Part shown: one piece after another, positions 1 through 11,781 of the stretch
Numbering within the stretch: position 1 is the stretch's first letter
How the letters are laid out: every line of letters begins with the position of its first letter
NCBI GenBank assembly: GCA_947561395.2
Contig: OX387182.1
Span: 7,984,595 to 8,048,594, forward strand
Reading direction: 5' to 3'
Length of the DNA: 64,000 nucleotides
Source: Buxus sempervirens
Lineage: Eukaryota > Streptophyta > Magnoliopsida > Buxales > Buxaceae
Notes under the pieces: model-generated
Told to the model about the DNA's origin: nothing
The model's input: only the letters and a program-made list of their open reading frames with translations
Database searches by the model: none
Position numbers and translations under genes: made by a program

Positions 1-1900
1 GGAGTTTGCCAGAAAATACCACTTCTACTGAGAAGAGGACAATACAGAGATTGGCTGGTCAGTTCTTGCTAAGTGGTGGACATTTGCACAAGAGGTCACA
101 TAACGACATTTTGCTCAGATGTGTTGTTAAGGCTGAGTCGGAAAGGCTGATTGAGACTGTACATGGAGGAGTTTGTGGACTCCATATGAACGGACACATG
201 CTGGCAAAGAAGATCCTACGGTTGGGATACTACTAGTCGACCATGGAACATGATTGCTACATGCATGTCAGAAGGTGTCATCAATGTCAGATATATGTAG
301 ATAACAAGCATGCGCCTCCAAGTGAGTTGCACAACATGACATCACCATGGCCCTTCTCTATGTGGGGCATAGATGTCATTGGCATGATTTCCCCTATGGC
401 ATCGAACGGGCACAGATTCATCTTGGTGGCAATTGATTATTTCACTAAGTGGGTAAAAGCGGCTTCATATGCTAATATCACAAGCAACTATGTTATTAAA
501 TTTTTGAAACACAATATCATTTGTCGCTATGGACTGCCAAATGCCATAGTATCAGACAACGCTTCAAATATTAAGAACAAGGACATGAAGAAGATGTGTG
601 AGCAGTTTCAGATCACCCACCACAAGTCAGCTCCATACAGGCCAAAGATGAATGGGGCAGTAGAAGCAGCAAACAAGAACATAAAGAAAATCATTCAGAA
701 AATGGTAGTGAGTTACAAGGATTGGCATGAAATGCTACCACTTGCTCTACATGCCAACAGAACCTCGATCCGGACTTTAACTGGGGCAACCCCGTATTCC
801 CTAGTCTATGGGATGGAAGCAGTTCTGCCAGTGGAAGTAGAAATCCCATCACTTAAATTGCTCATGGAAGCTGAATTAGAAGAAGCCGAATTGATACAGT
901 CAAGACATGATCAACTCAACCTGATAGAAGAAAAAAGATTGAAAGCGCTTTGTCATGGCCAATTGTACCAGAGGAGAATGGCCCGGGCCTACAATAAGAA
1001 GGTGAAGCCCAGAAATTTCCAAGAAGGAAACTTGGTGCTAAAGAAAATCTTACCATTTTTGGAAGATCCTCGTGGTAAGTTTAAGCCGAATTGGGAAGGG
1101 CCTTATGTCGTCAAGAATGTCCTGTCAGGGGGTGCACTCATCTTGACAGAAATGGATGGGACAGATTTTCCTGAGCCAATTAACTCTGATGCAATAAAAA
1201 AGTATTTTCCTTGATTGAACAATACTAGGAAATGATTCGGGGCCATCTTTCTTTATTTCCTTCAAAATTTTAATCCTTAGACTAGCCAAGTTGAGCCGGT
1301 TCATTTCTTTGATAAACCTAAACCGGACTTACAGTCTTATACTGGGGCAAAACAAATCGGACCAAAAATAAAGAACAAAGAAAAAAGAGAAAAAAGCAAT
1401 GAAAAATGGCAAATGAGAGCCAAGTTTGAAAAAAGATGCAAAGAATGCAATTTGGGGAGAAAGGGTTAAATTCATCATGACTATAAGTCCAGTTGACCTA
1501 TTTCCACATTTGAAATATTTTGGGCTTTTAATACCCTCTCTTTCATAAACCAAGCCTAGCCTTTGTTTCGTCTTATTTTTAAGCCCTCGGTGATCTTAGT
1601 TTGTTCATTCAAATCTCAGAGTAAGATTGGTGATGACGGAATACAGAAGCCGACCCTAGTGAAAACCGTAACTAGCGCTAGGGGCAATATTGGCAAAAGA
1701 AAAAAAAGAAAAAAAAAAACAAAGTCAGAGGTTGAGTTGATCATGGAGATCTAAGCTTGAAGCAAAATCGGCATGAATATGGAAACTGAGCAGAATGGGG
1801 TCAGTTTTGGAAGAAAAAGCACTTGGGGATGACTCTAAAGGTCCTAAGATGGACGGTTTTGATCCCTCATTACTTTTTGGATTACCATTTTCATTATTCA
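1..1900 (+). mobile_element. 3' part of a Tat-lineage Ty3/Gypsy element (integrase and post-pol region), cut by the window edge
   Basis: Fossil retroelement. The first 1.2 kb encodes the end of a Gypsy pol: a zinc-binding HHCC region (HxxxC-like spacing around 180-300), an integrase core with GIDVIG, SDNASN and a downstream catalytic Glu, then the GATPYSLVYGMEAVLPVEVE motif typical of Tat/Athila-lineage plant elements, and an integrase C-terminal tail ending near 1213. From about 1215 to 1900 it matches the post-pol region of the complete copy at 40666-41303 plus 43796-43900 in this window, with high identity by eye. The copy is broken (at least one break in the visible part). Known of the family: these elements carry a long non-coding or extra-ORF stretch between pol and the 3' LTR. 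The matching 3' LTR is not found next to it, so the right end is lost or lies elsewhere. Confidence 0.9.
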
Positions 1901-2003
1901 ACCAAATCATGTAAGATTGAATGTGAACTGAAACCTAGACCAAAAGCAAGGTAAAATTTCTGATAAATTTAAACTGAAATTCATAAAACACTTCCCTGTG
2001 TAG

Positions 2004-2333
2004 ATGGCTAGGAGTCGCTATCGTGTGCGAGAGGAGGTTGACCCAGCTGATCAGCCCTCTTCGTCTCGAGCTCAGACAGAGGCGAGTTCCAGCGCTACCC
2101 TGTCGGAGCCGCTGAATGATTCCAGAGAGGACTCTAGAGAGGGTTCTGCTGAGGTAGGCTTTCAAATTCTCCTTTTCCTCCTTCTATTCTCTTCCTACAC
2201 AAACCTTCACCTTTCTCCTTTGAATTTTAGCCCGTTGTTGCTCCTGCTCGAGGTCGGGGCAGAGGCCGAGGCAGAGTTCAGGATCAGGCCTTTGAGGGTG
2301 AGGGAGGCCGTGGCAGAGGCCAAGGACGTGGCA
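2004..2333 (+). other. Unrecognised two-exon reading frame with RG-rich C-terminal stretch
   Basis: Seen: an ATG directly after a T-rich stretch ending in TAG (2001-2003), then about 50 codons rich in Ser, Arg and Glu. A GT...AG interval of about 77 bp (2154-2230, pyrimidine-rich before TTTTAG) looks like a short intron. If it is removed, the following sequence reads as an Arg-Gly-rich tract (RGRGRGR and RGRGQGRG). The frame is cut at about 2333, where a reverse-oriented LTR begins. RG-rich tails occur in retroelement gag proteins and in host RNA-binding proteins. I do not recognise this one; the setting, between two Gypsy remnants, favours a transposable-element origin. Low confidence in any function. 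Confidence 0.35.
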
Positions 2334-4072
2334 AATTTTCAATTAAATCTGGTTGAAATCCTAGGAGTTATGCTTCTTTTAAAATTGCTGTTGGAGATAG
2401 TAAAAAGTGGCAAGTGGGCAAGTTTGGAAAATTATTTAGAAAAATCGGCTCCATATAAATCCATGAAATTTGGTGTGAATGAAGTATGTATGGCCATCTT
2501 TCAAATGAAACTAGCCTCATACAAAAATTCATTCGGATGTGCCTTGGGTGACTTCCCAAACAGGCCCCGAGGATCACAGACTAACCCAGAAAAGTGCCAT
2601 TGAGCAGTTCTGAGTAAATCTGCTACCCACGACAGAAATTAAATCAAAAAATTATGAAACCAACTGGATTTGAAAATAGACTCATAAAGTAGTGCCCAGA
2701 AATAAAAATCACTCGAATCAGATTTAAAACAAGCAGACGGCGCCCATTCAAAATGATAGGTTCAATAGTTTAACCTGAACTAACCTATCAATTTCGACAA
2801 AATGGTGTCAAAAATCTACATCATAAAAATTGATAAAATTTTGCAAGCATAGACTAGACAGCCTCACCTTTCCCATGGTTTTGGAATCATTCCAAAATTC
2901 ATCCAGACGATGAAGTTATGAGTGTCCTAAGTTGGGGTACAGCTGCTGTCCAGTTTCAGCCTTTTTAAAGAAAACCAACTCAAAACAATGATAAGGAATG
3001 TGTGATCCGTGCAAGATGAATCAAAATAATTGGAAAACCATTAAAAAAATATCCCATAATTGCTTGGGGCTATTTATTTCAGATTCATCACAACAAATGC
3101 AATAAATCTGAAATATAAGCCTATCCCGACAAAAGTAAGTGCTATGTGTGTATGTGTAAAAATCCTTTCTTCAATAACAACACAACATATAGCATACATT
3201 CATATCAATCAATTGGGGTTCTAGAACAACCTAGGGTTCCGTTCCATTCTCGTTTCCTTTAGTTCTCTCTTCCCGTTTAACGGTTCTTCGAGATAATCAT
3301 GGGGTACTTTGAATATGAAATGGTTTTCATAGAGTCAAAAGGCTTATTCAAAAGGTTTCTAATACTAGGATCAATCCTCGGTCTCGTTTCCCCTAGATCC
3401 CGCCTTCACGTTTTACGGCTAGGGGGGGTCTTGAGGTACTTTGAGTAGAGGAAGGGTTTTCGCACACACAGATTAGGCCTTATTCTACAGAAAGGTAGAA
3501 GAAGAGAACTAGACCTAGAATGTAAAGATAGAAAATTTAAAGAAGGGTTTAGGCTTACCTGGGTGTCTGGAAGCAATGCGGCAGCGGTTCCCTTCTTCAC
3601 TCGGAGCTTTTCAAGCTCCAACTTATGGCCATTTGCTTAAGGAAGAGCCTCCTATTTATAGGCAAAGGCTAGGGTTAAAGTTTGCATGATGGTAGATACA
3701 AAATAATGTCTAGAGCCCACCAACCTTAACCCTAAGGCTATTTCCGAGATTTCCACTCCTTTAATGAAGGATATGATGGTAAAAAGTGAAAACTCTCGGA
3801 AAACCCTAATTTTGAGCAAAAATCATGTATCCAACATATCAGGTCAGATACACAAGCACCTATACGTATCCGGCATATGTCGCCGGATACATTAAGGTCT
3901 GCTTGTATCCAGCAACTTATGTCGGATATAAAGAAATATGCTTGTATCCGGCCTGAGTTGTCGGATACAAGGAAAAATGCTTATTTTCTCAAATTTTGTG
4001 CTAGTTTTAAAGGAGATAATGATTTTTGCCAATTATTCATCATTTTTTACTGTGCAATTTGGGGTGTCTACA
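2333..4072 (-). repeat. Truncated LTR of Tat-lineage Gypsy, reverse orientation
   Basis: Reading the minus strand from 4072, the sequence starts TGTAGACACCCC like the LTRs at 30190 and 45962. It contains the GTATCC/GGATAC inverted-repeat array (3824-3972), the CCTATAAATAGG TATA box (3650-3662), the polypurine and TCTAGGT-type leader, and the 'CATAACTCCTAGGATTT' block at about 2350. The end that should terminate in TGTGAGACATGG is missing, so the LTR is truncated on the left at about 2333. It is not the partner of the plus-strand Gypsy fragment at 1-1900, because its orientation is opposite. Confidence 0.85.
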
Positions 4073-4300
4073 CTACAGCAATAGCAACATGGAACAATTA
4101 AACTTATGTGGTCAAGGAACTCATGCAAGATGGATGTACATACGGGTATAGAATGCTAAAACACTTATATTGTGGAAAAAATATAAATGAATAAAACAAT
4201 TATGTCTTAAAAGGCAATAATTTTAAAAATTATATCATATTTTATGAGATTGAGGGTTCATTGATAGAAAAGATGTAACTGTAAAAGAAGTAGTAGCAAT
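4073..4300. other. Short AT-rich spacer, nothing recognised
   Basis: About 230 bp between the LTR end and the hAT terminus. There is no reading frame of note and no repeat I can name. Its last bases are the flank of the outer hAT insertion. Confidence 0.5.
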
Positions 4301-5468
4301 TAGGGATGCTTATTGGCCGACACAGCCCGCTCTGGGGTGCCTGGGCCGCGGCCCATTTAGGCATGGCCCGCTAGGGCACATCGGCATGCAAGCGGCCTGG
4401 GTCTGTGTCGAAGCGGGCTGGCCTGCCGAGAGCTAGCATAGTTCTCTATTCCCTCCAAAAAAGTGGGTTTTAACCACTTTTTTTGCCCCTTTTACTATTA
4501 AAAGACTTTTTCTACCCTTACAACTGCCAAATAACAGTCATATTGGAGGGTAGAGGTGGTGAAAAGCCACTTTTGGTTTTCTATAAATAGGCTTACCCTT
4601 TCCCACTCCAAACCACACCTCTTCTACAATCTCTTACTCTCTTCTTCTACAATCTCTCTAGCCTATCAAGAAATAGTTGCTTTGCTTAAATTGTTCAAGC
4701 ATCAAAAGTGAGAAATTGGACTCTGGAGGTTGAAGGCTTCAACTGCAAAGTTCAAGCTTCATTCTAAAGAGGCTATTTTATATTTAATTTTCTAATTTTA
4801 AAATTAGTATAAATATTATATATATAAGTAAGTCTCCCCTTCTACCTTTCTTATTATTTTAAAACCTAGTATAGTGGGTGAATATTGTGCAACTAAGTGC
4901 ATCTCTAGGAAAGTTCTGTCACAGAGGACGCGATAATTTCCTTAAGGAAAGTGGATTTTAAGTGGAACCGTTTGTGACCCCTCCATTTACCTAGGAATTT
5001 TCCTGGTGCATTTTTGCATACTTATTCTTTACTTTACTATGGGTTGTGTATCACCAAAAATTTATTATTATATTATTTATTAATTTATCCTTGAGCCTAG
5101 GCATATCACTGAGCCTGACCGTTCGCAAATGTTTGAACAAGGCTTTTACAAAGTTATCATTTTGTTTTTCTTCATTCTGCCTCGTCACGTCTACATACGA
5201 GTTGCAAAAGTTTTACTTGTTTCAATTATTGCTTGGACAATCAACTAGTAATTGAAACAAGTAACACCTTTGCAACTCCTCGTCTCAGCACAGTTCACTA
5301 ATATGTAAGTATTGTTGTATTTTCAAGAATTTTTTACGTACCATCCATGCTCTACAAAATCTTCTTTACTTTTCTTTTGGAACCTTCACATGGCTTTTTT
5401 TTTTTTCAAAAACCTTCTTTAGTCTCTTTTTCTTTTTTACATTTTTACGTGTGGCCCATGGGTCATAG

Positions 5469-5476
5469 CCCGGCAT
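5469..5476. repeat. Left 8-bp target site duplication of inner hAT (CCCGGCAT)
   Basis: CCCGGCAT directly precedes the inner hAT end and is repeated at 14673-14680. Eight-bp duplications are the hallmark of hAT insertion. The site lies within the GC-rich subterminal zone of the outer element. Confidence 0.9.
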
Positions 5477-7635
5477 TAAAGCTATAAGTTTGGCCCGGAC
5501 CGCCCGAAGCCCGCCCAACCCAGCTCGAATAACAGCCCAATTTAAGATATAAGTTTGGGTTTGGGTTTGGCCCGGGCTCAATCTTGGGCTCACTAGGTCC
5601 AGCCCGAAAAAACCCGAATAGCCCGATGTATATATACCTAAAATCCCCTCCTTCAAATTGCCTCCTGCAAAACCTAAGACTTCTCGTCTTATAAGCACGC
5701 AAGACGGCAAGAGTCGAGAAGAGCTTCAAACTGCCTCCTGCAAAACCTAAGACTTCTTGTCTTATAAGCACGCAAGAGTCGAGAAGAGAAGTAGAGAACC
5801 CAACACTGGCACCAAGCTCTCGTCTCTGCATATAATATTCATCTCCTTCGAGTAGCATTCAGCAGGCTGCGAACAAAAAAAAGGAGAGGTGATCAGGTAC
5901 ACCTTTTTCGCTCTCTCTCTCCCCCCCTATTACTCCCAGATTCTATCTCCCCTTCCCCCTCTGGCTCTCTCACTCTCTTGATTTTTTTTTCTATTTTTCA
6001 CTGATTCTGAACAGCACGTCATCACTGATTCTGCCATAGCTCTCCTGCAAACCTAAGAGGCTAAGAGTTCTTGTCTTAGCTGCTTTTAGTTCACTGCTTT
6101 GAGTGCTTTTAGTTTCAGGTATTGCAAACCTAGGTTTTCTTTCATTTTTTTTCTTTCGTCTTCGCAGCTTCTGCTCTATTTTTCCGAATCAAAATTTTTG
6201 ATTCTTGAATACTAATTCGGTGGTTATCTTCAGGAATTATAGTGGTAAGTTCGATTTGATCTATCAGATATTTTGGGTGGTGTTTTGTTCTCAACTTTAC
6301 TGTTTTATTGTGTTTTGTAATCGTTAGTTAATCATATGGTTCCATTAATTTCATGGTATTTGAATAACATTGTAGTGTTTGTTTTGTTTTTAGAACTGAA
6401 AGAATTAGGAGTTATTTTCATTGTGGTTTAAGATCAGCATATCTCAGGTGGACTGAACTTATCTTGTGGTGTGCTTGCCACCACCCAAAAACCCAGACCC
6501 TCTTTAGATTTGTATTTTTTTCGTGGAATCTGTTTGTATCAGCAAATAGGTACATGCGTATGCATTTCTAATGCACTCAACTAAAATGTATGATGAAGCT
6601 GAAACACTATCTTAGTGATGCAGGGGGATCCGAGACAGATGATGCGAAGCTGTCAGATTGTACATTGATGGCGCTGGAATACCATGAGTTGGCAGAGCAT
6701 CGCAAGGGTAGGAAGTGATGGTGATATATTTCTAATTGGGGCAGTTTTGAGCGCGTTTTAGTATTTTGGCCATAACTTTGGCTACGGTTATCTGAATCGC
6801 GCATATGACCCCAATTCGGAAAGATATTTCCGGTGCGCACGCCATGCTACATGACTAAAGTCGATGTGCACCTTTATCGACCTCCAAATCCACTGTTTTC
6901 CCCTCCGAATTGCTATTCTTAGTTATTTGTTGCTATTTTTGGTAATACTTCGTTTGTCAATTAGGAAGTGATTTTAAAACCGATTTGGGCTAGATTTTTC
7001 ATAGGATGCTTATTTATTTCTATATTTTATTTAGGCATGCCTTAAGGGATTTTGCCGTTTTTAATAACTTTCCAGTATAGACGATTTTGGCTATAAAGTC
7101 CGGCTTGTGGACTCAGTTTAGGGCACTTGATGAATTAATATTGAATTGAACCTCAGAGACGTTTTTCTCTGTGTTTTGGGCAAGCTGCTTGTGTTCTTCC
7201 CTATTTATCATCTGTTTGAACTAGCCTACAGAATAATCTCTATTCTGTTTGGCGTCACTTAGCGTAGGCCTCTGAAACCTTCTTTGAAGATTGAAGATTA
7301 GTTATTAAATTGGCTTCAAGAGCATAAATCTTAAAAAAAAAAATTCATGCTTTTGAAGTTTTCTTTTTGATTGACAACTTAATGAAAGTTTTGATTGGGG
7401 AAATTTTGACATTTTGTACTTAAAGAACTCAAATTTTACCAAAACCTAGACTTTGATGAATAGCCCTATGGATGGGCATAGAAAGTTATTTCTTTACTAA
7501 AAATGGTTTATATTTTTTTAACTCAAATTTTTGTAAAACCTAAATTTTGGTTAATAGTCTTTGAGATAGGGAATTAAAAAAAAAAGGAGTTTTTGGCAAA
7601 AATTGGAGCATACTTGACAGAAGATAGACACAGGC

Positions 7636-10000
7636 AGTCCTGTGAGACATGGATTTTGTCATCTAGGATGACTTCCGATATCGTCACGCGGGGATCAGTA
7701 AAATGGTATAGAGTCGCCACCATCCATTTTAGGGTGTGAATGGACACCAAAGGGTTCATAGAAGCCAAATAGAGCTAAAGTAGCTCTAAGATGAGGAAAA
7801 ATCCAGAGATTGGGTAAGGGGAATTATTTATGAGTGGGGGAAGGTGTTAGGCACCCCCACTCATCCGTCTAAGATGGTTGCCACATGCTTGCTTATGTTA
7901 GAAATTGTTTGCTAATAAAAATGGACAAAAAAGGGTGCTTATAACATGCACAATGTGCGTGACCCTCCCACATGAGAAGTCTAATGAGCTTAGACTCTCT
8001 TTGTGGATCCATCACCTCTAAAACTTCATGAGTGAAGGGAAATCCAAGTAAAAATGAAGTAAATCAAGTTAAGGCAAATCTGGAGAAATTAGATCAAAAG
8101 AGCTTGAAAACTTCGATTAACCATAACTCACTCAATTTAAATCCAAATCCAATGAAACCAAAGCCATTTGAAAACAGATATATAGTAGAGCATACAGTAA
8201 AAATTTCAACTCAATCCGATTCAAGATAAGAGAGAAATCCACATCTGAAATTTGCTGTTTATGACTTGGAAAAGTGTGGAGTAGACATTTTCAAAATCCT
8301 ATTCGTGGAGTTTGGCTCAATAAAAATTCATAAAAATTGGTATGGGGAAATTATGTAGTGCTTTCTTGAACAGGCCCAGAAGGCCACAGATTAGCTCTGG
8401 ACTATGCCAGCGAGCATCTCTGAGTCAACTGAGCACCCAAGGCACAAAACAGATCAAAATCTGCTGAAACTAGTTGGAAATGAAAATAGACCTCTCAAGG
8501 AAAACTCAGAAATTAGAATCGCTCAAAACGGATTAAAATTGAGCAAACGGTGCACCATCAAAGCGGCAAGTTCAGCAATCTGGGCTGAACTGACTTACAA
8601 ACTTTGAACAGATGGTGTCAAAAATTGGCTACATGAAAGTGGACGAAATTTTCCAGATATGAAATAGACACATCCATCTATCACATGTCTTTGGAATCAC
8701 TCAAAAATTCATCCAGAGGATGAAGTTATAAGCATTCCAAGACAGGCCACAGATCTGCCCTGTTTTGAAGATTTTTGGATAAAACATGGAAACCAGTGCA
8801 TGTGGATTCGACCAAAACAATTTAGAAATCAATGGAAACCATCTCATGAAGTTCTAAAATTCATTCTAAGGCCAATAATCTCAGATTTCCCGTATTTAAC
8901 ACGGAAATCCAAGATCTAGCCTATTCAAGGAAAAATAGTGAAAAGCGTGTGTGAGGATGTGGAAGATCACATTTCTAGGAGAAGGTTAGAATCCATTGCT
9001 ATTGAGAGCATGGATTCGTGCACTTCTCAAAATACAAAATAGATCAGAGAAGCACTCAAAGGTTCAAAATAACCACACAGCATGCTTTTCATCATTTGTG
9101 GGTTCTAAGCCTAGAGGATCCATTCCTACTTCTTTTTCCCAAGGCTCTCTCTTCACGTTTTACGGCTAGAGAGAAATCCCAGGTACTTTGGAAGAGGTTT
9201 GGGGCTGCAAACAATCACCAGGGCTTTACACTACAGAAAGGTAGAAGATGAGAGATTGCTGGAATGTAAAGAGGAAGCAATAAACTCAAATGAGCTTTAC
9301 CTTAGTAGCTTGAGCAGTTGAGTAGACAATCCAGCAGAGTTTCTCCTCCTTCTTGCAGAGCTTCTATGCCTCAAATTGTCAGCCATTTGCAAGAGGAGGA
9401 CCCCTCTATTTATAGGCCAAGCCAAGGGTAAAAGAGTCCCAAGGGTAGGCCTAAAAGGCCTTCTAGATTATTCCAATTCTCCTCCAAGGCTTGAATTGGA
9501 GTAATTCAGCAAGTTTCGGAGGGTGAAATAGGGAGTTCAAGTCCCCAAGGGAGAGGTAATATGCGTAAATAAGGCTCAGAAATCGAGCCATTTCGCAAAT
9601 CCCCGAAACAGCCAAAACCGCATACACAGTACGGTTTCAACACAACCGTTACTCAAAGTGGGGTTTCTATACAAATTTAACCAAACCGCACATACAGGAC
9701 GGTTCAATTCAGTTACGCTCGTCATGATTGCTGTCGACGTGGCTCAACGGCCGAAGCTTCGCGAAGCCACGTGGCAGCTCATGCAACAAGCATGGATATC
9801 AACCGTGCTGTGTGTGCGGTTGCAACCGCACATACAGGGCGGTTGGGATCAAAATTATAAAAACCGTATACTCAGTACGGTTGGCATATTTTTTGATTGT
9901 TTTTGAATGTTTGACATATGTTAATGCTCAAATATGACATTTAAAGCCCATTTTAAGCATTCTCTTCTATGGAAGTGCAATTTGGGGTGTCTATAAGTCC
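7636..10000 (-). mobile_element. Solo LTR of a Tat-lineage Gypsy element with target duplication AGTCC
   Basis: The LTR proper is 7641-9995 (2355 bp), in minus orientation: TGTGAGACATGG on the left and GGGGTGTCTATA on the right, the reverse complement of a TG(T/A)AGACACCCC...CCATGTCTCACA LTR. AGTCC occurs directly on both sides (7636-7640 and 9996-10000). The TATA box on the minus strand lies at 9404-9416 (CCTATAAATAGAG read in sense), with an array of AACCG...CGGTT inverted repeats upstream of it (9616-9882). No internal region remains, as expected from LTR-LTR recombination. It belongs to a subfamily diverged from the LTRs at 30190 and 45962. Confidence 0.92.
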
Positions 10001-10922
10001 ACTTTTGTTTTGAGTGAAACATGCAAGTCCATACAGATTTTCAGTCATGAAAATTTGAATAATGAGCTGATGCAAGAATCATGATTGCTAGTAGAATCCA
10101 CATGGTTATGTCTTGAACCAACTAATACAAGTAACGTACTAAATGGCAACTTATTGAAGGAATGACTGCTATTTCATGATCCTTATGAAATAGTACCTGA
10201 TGTAGCATGATTTGGTGATCTAGAAGAAGTACTAATGTTTCTAAGTTTTCATAGATAAAAGCTGAACCTCGGGTTAATCTTTTTCCTGTAGTGGTCTTAC
10301 TTTGCATTTGAAGTTTGAATGACCAAGTAGTCGGATTTTGGAATTGATAATGTTATGATCTAGTGGATTACATATATGAATTGTAATAATCTTGAAAATT
10401 TTGTTTCTTGGAATCATGAAGTTAATTATAGCAAATAAATATAAGAGATTTGTAGAGAGACAAAGAGATGATTGTTTCCAATTTGGGCAAAGCAGGAAAA
10501 TGATTCACAACCTAGTGGTCAAAATTAAGTGATTGCCTCTTTGATTTGGGAGACCTATTAGAGCACTTTTAACTGTCTCACAAGTTTTTATAGGAGATTT
10601 TGAGGTGCAGTTTCATGGGCTGTTTGGAATAATAAACGGAAGCATATTAGTAGTCTCAAGCTCTGTTGCATGGATATGGATATGGGTACTCAATGGTCTC
10701 AATAAAGGTATTTACCTAAATGTCATGGATGTCTGATATGTGAGACTAATTTATTTTTAGGAGACAGGAAGTTCGGTTAGGATGGCCTTCATTTATTGCT
10801 ACATGAAGAATAATTCATTGAAAATTATAAAACTAAGTTTTTACATAAAGAAGCTGGCTAGATATACACATTTTATTAGTTAAATGCAACAACAAAGATA
10901 TTTAACTCTCATTGTCTATATG

Positions 10923-11150
10923 TATAAATACATTTATATGTAGAAAATTGTAAATTTGAGGAATGATTCTATAGAAGTCCATGTAAAGTAGTTTATTAGT
11001 GGTATACAGCATGATGCTAGTAGTATTATTCAAAGTTTTATAAATACATTTATATGAGATTATAAATTTGAAGTATGGTACTATAGAAGCTCATGTAAAT
11101 TATTTTATTAATGGTATACAGCATGATGCTAGTAATATTGTTCAAAGTTA
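10923..11150. repeat. Tandem duplication of a 116-bp unit in the inner hAT
   Basis: Two copies start at 10923 and 11039 with TATAAATACATTTATATG and share the block TGGTATACAGCATGATGCTAG. They are diverged by several substitutions and lie in the non-coding part of the inner hAT upstream of the transposase. A second smaller repeat, CGTTAAATGCCCTTTTTCTC, occurs at about 11274 and 11382. Confidence 0.75.
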
Positions 11151-11781
11151 CACAGCACGACACCAGTAGTATTAGCCATTTAGTAACCCTCATATTGGGT
11201 GTGTTTCCTGAGTTTGAGTTCATGAGTAATAGAGTAAAATTGCCATCTGTAAGTGGCAGGTGGCCAATATCCGTTAAATGCCCTTTTTCTCCCAAACTTC
11301 TCCAATCTTACCAAAGATGCCAACCAAATCCTGCTGTCCATCTCTTGGATTTGAATCCCCTTGATGCCAACCAAATCCGTTAAATGCCCTTTTTCTCCAA
11401 ACACTTGATATTGGTGCTACATGTGAAGAGCACCCAAACGCTTGATATTGTAGCAAAAGCCTCTTTGTAGCAGAAGATAGCTCTCTTTCTGAATGTTTAA
11501 GCTGAGTTAATGCCTATTCCAAGCTTGATAAAAGGTTTTCATAAATATCTTTGTTATTGCCTATTCCAATTCTTCTCTCTCTCTCTCTAGTTAACTAGTG
11601 TTAATTTTCAATTTGAAATTCAGGTGACAACATATATCAAAGGGTGCTAATTCAATATTTTTGAACTATCAAAGAAACAAAAACGGCTTCTGAGGTATGT
11701 TTAGTTGACTCCATTTTATACTTAAAATTTGATGGTCTTTGATAGGAATTTTTATTCATAGTTTTTTTAATTATATGTTAG

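Noticed and set aside
1329-1910. Short frames on both strands
   Set aside because: Post-pol non-coding sequence of the Gypsy element, matched at 40780-41300 where the same frames are not kept.
3406-3621. Minus-strand open frame of 71 codons
   Set aside because: Lies within the reverse-oriented LTR leader; composition is that of LTR sequence repeated at 31150-31350 and 47000-47130.
5366-5858. Two overlapping minus-strand frames of 114 and 131 codons
   Set aside because: They run through the hAT subterminal GGGTTTGGG zone and a duplicated leader segment; no domain, and repeats explain the openness.
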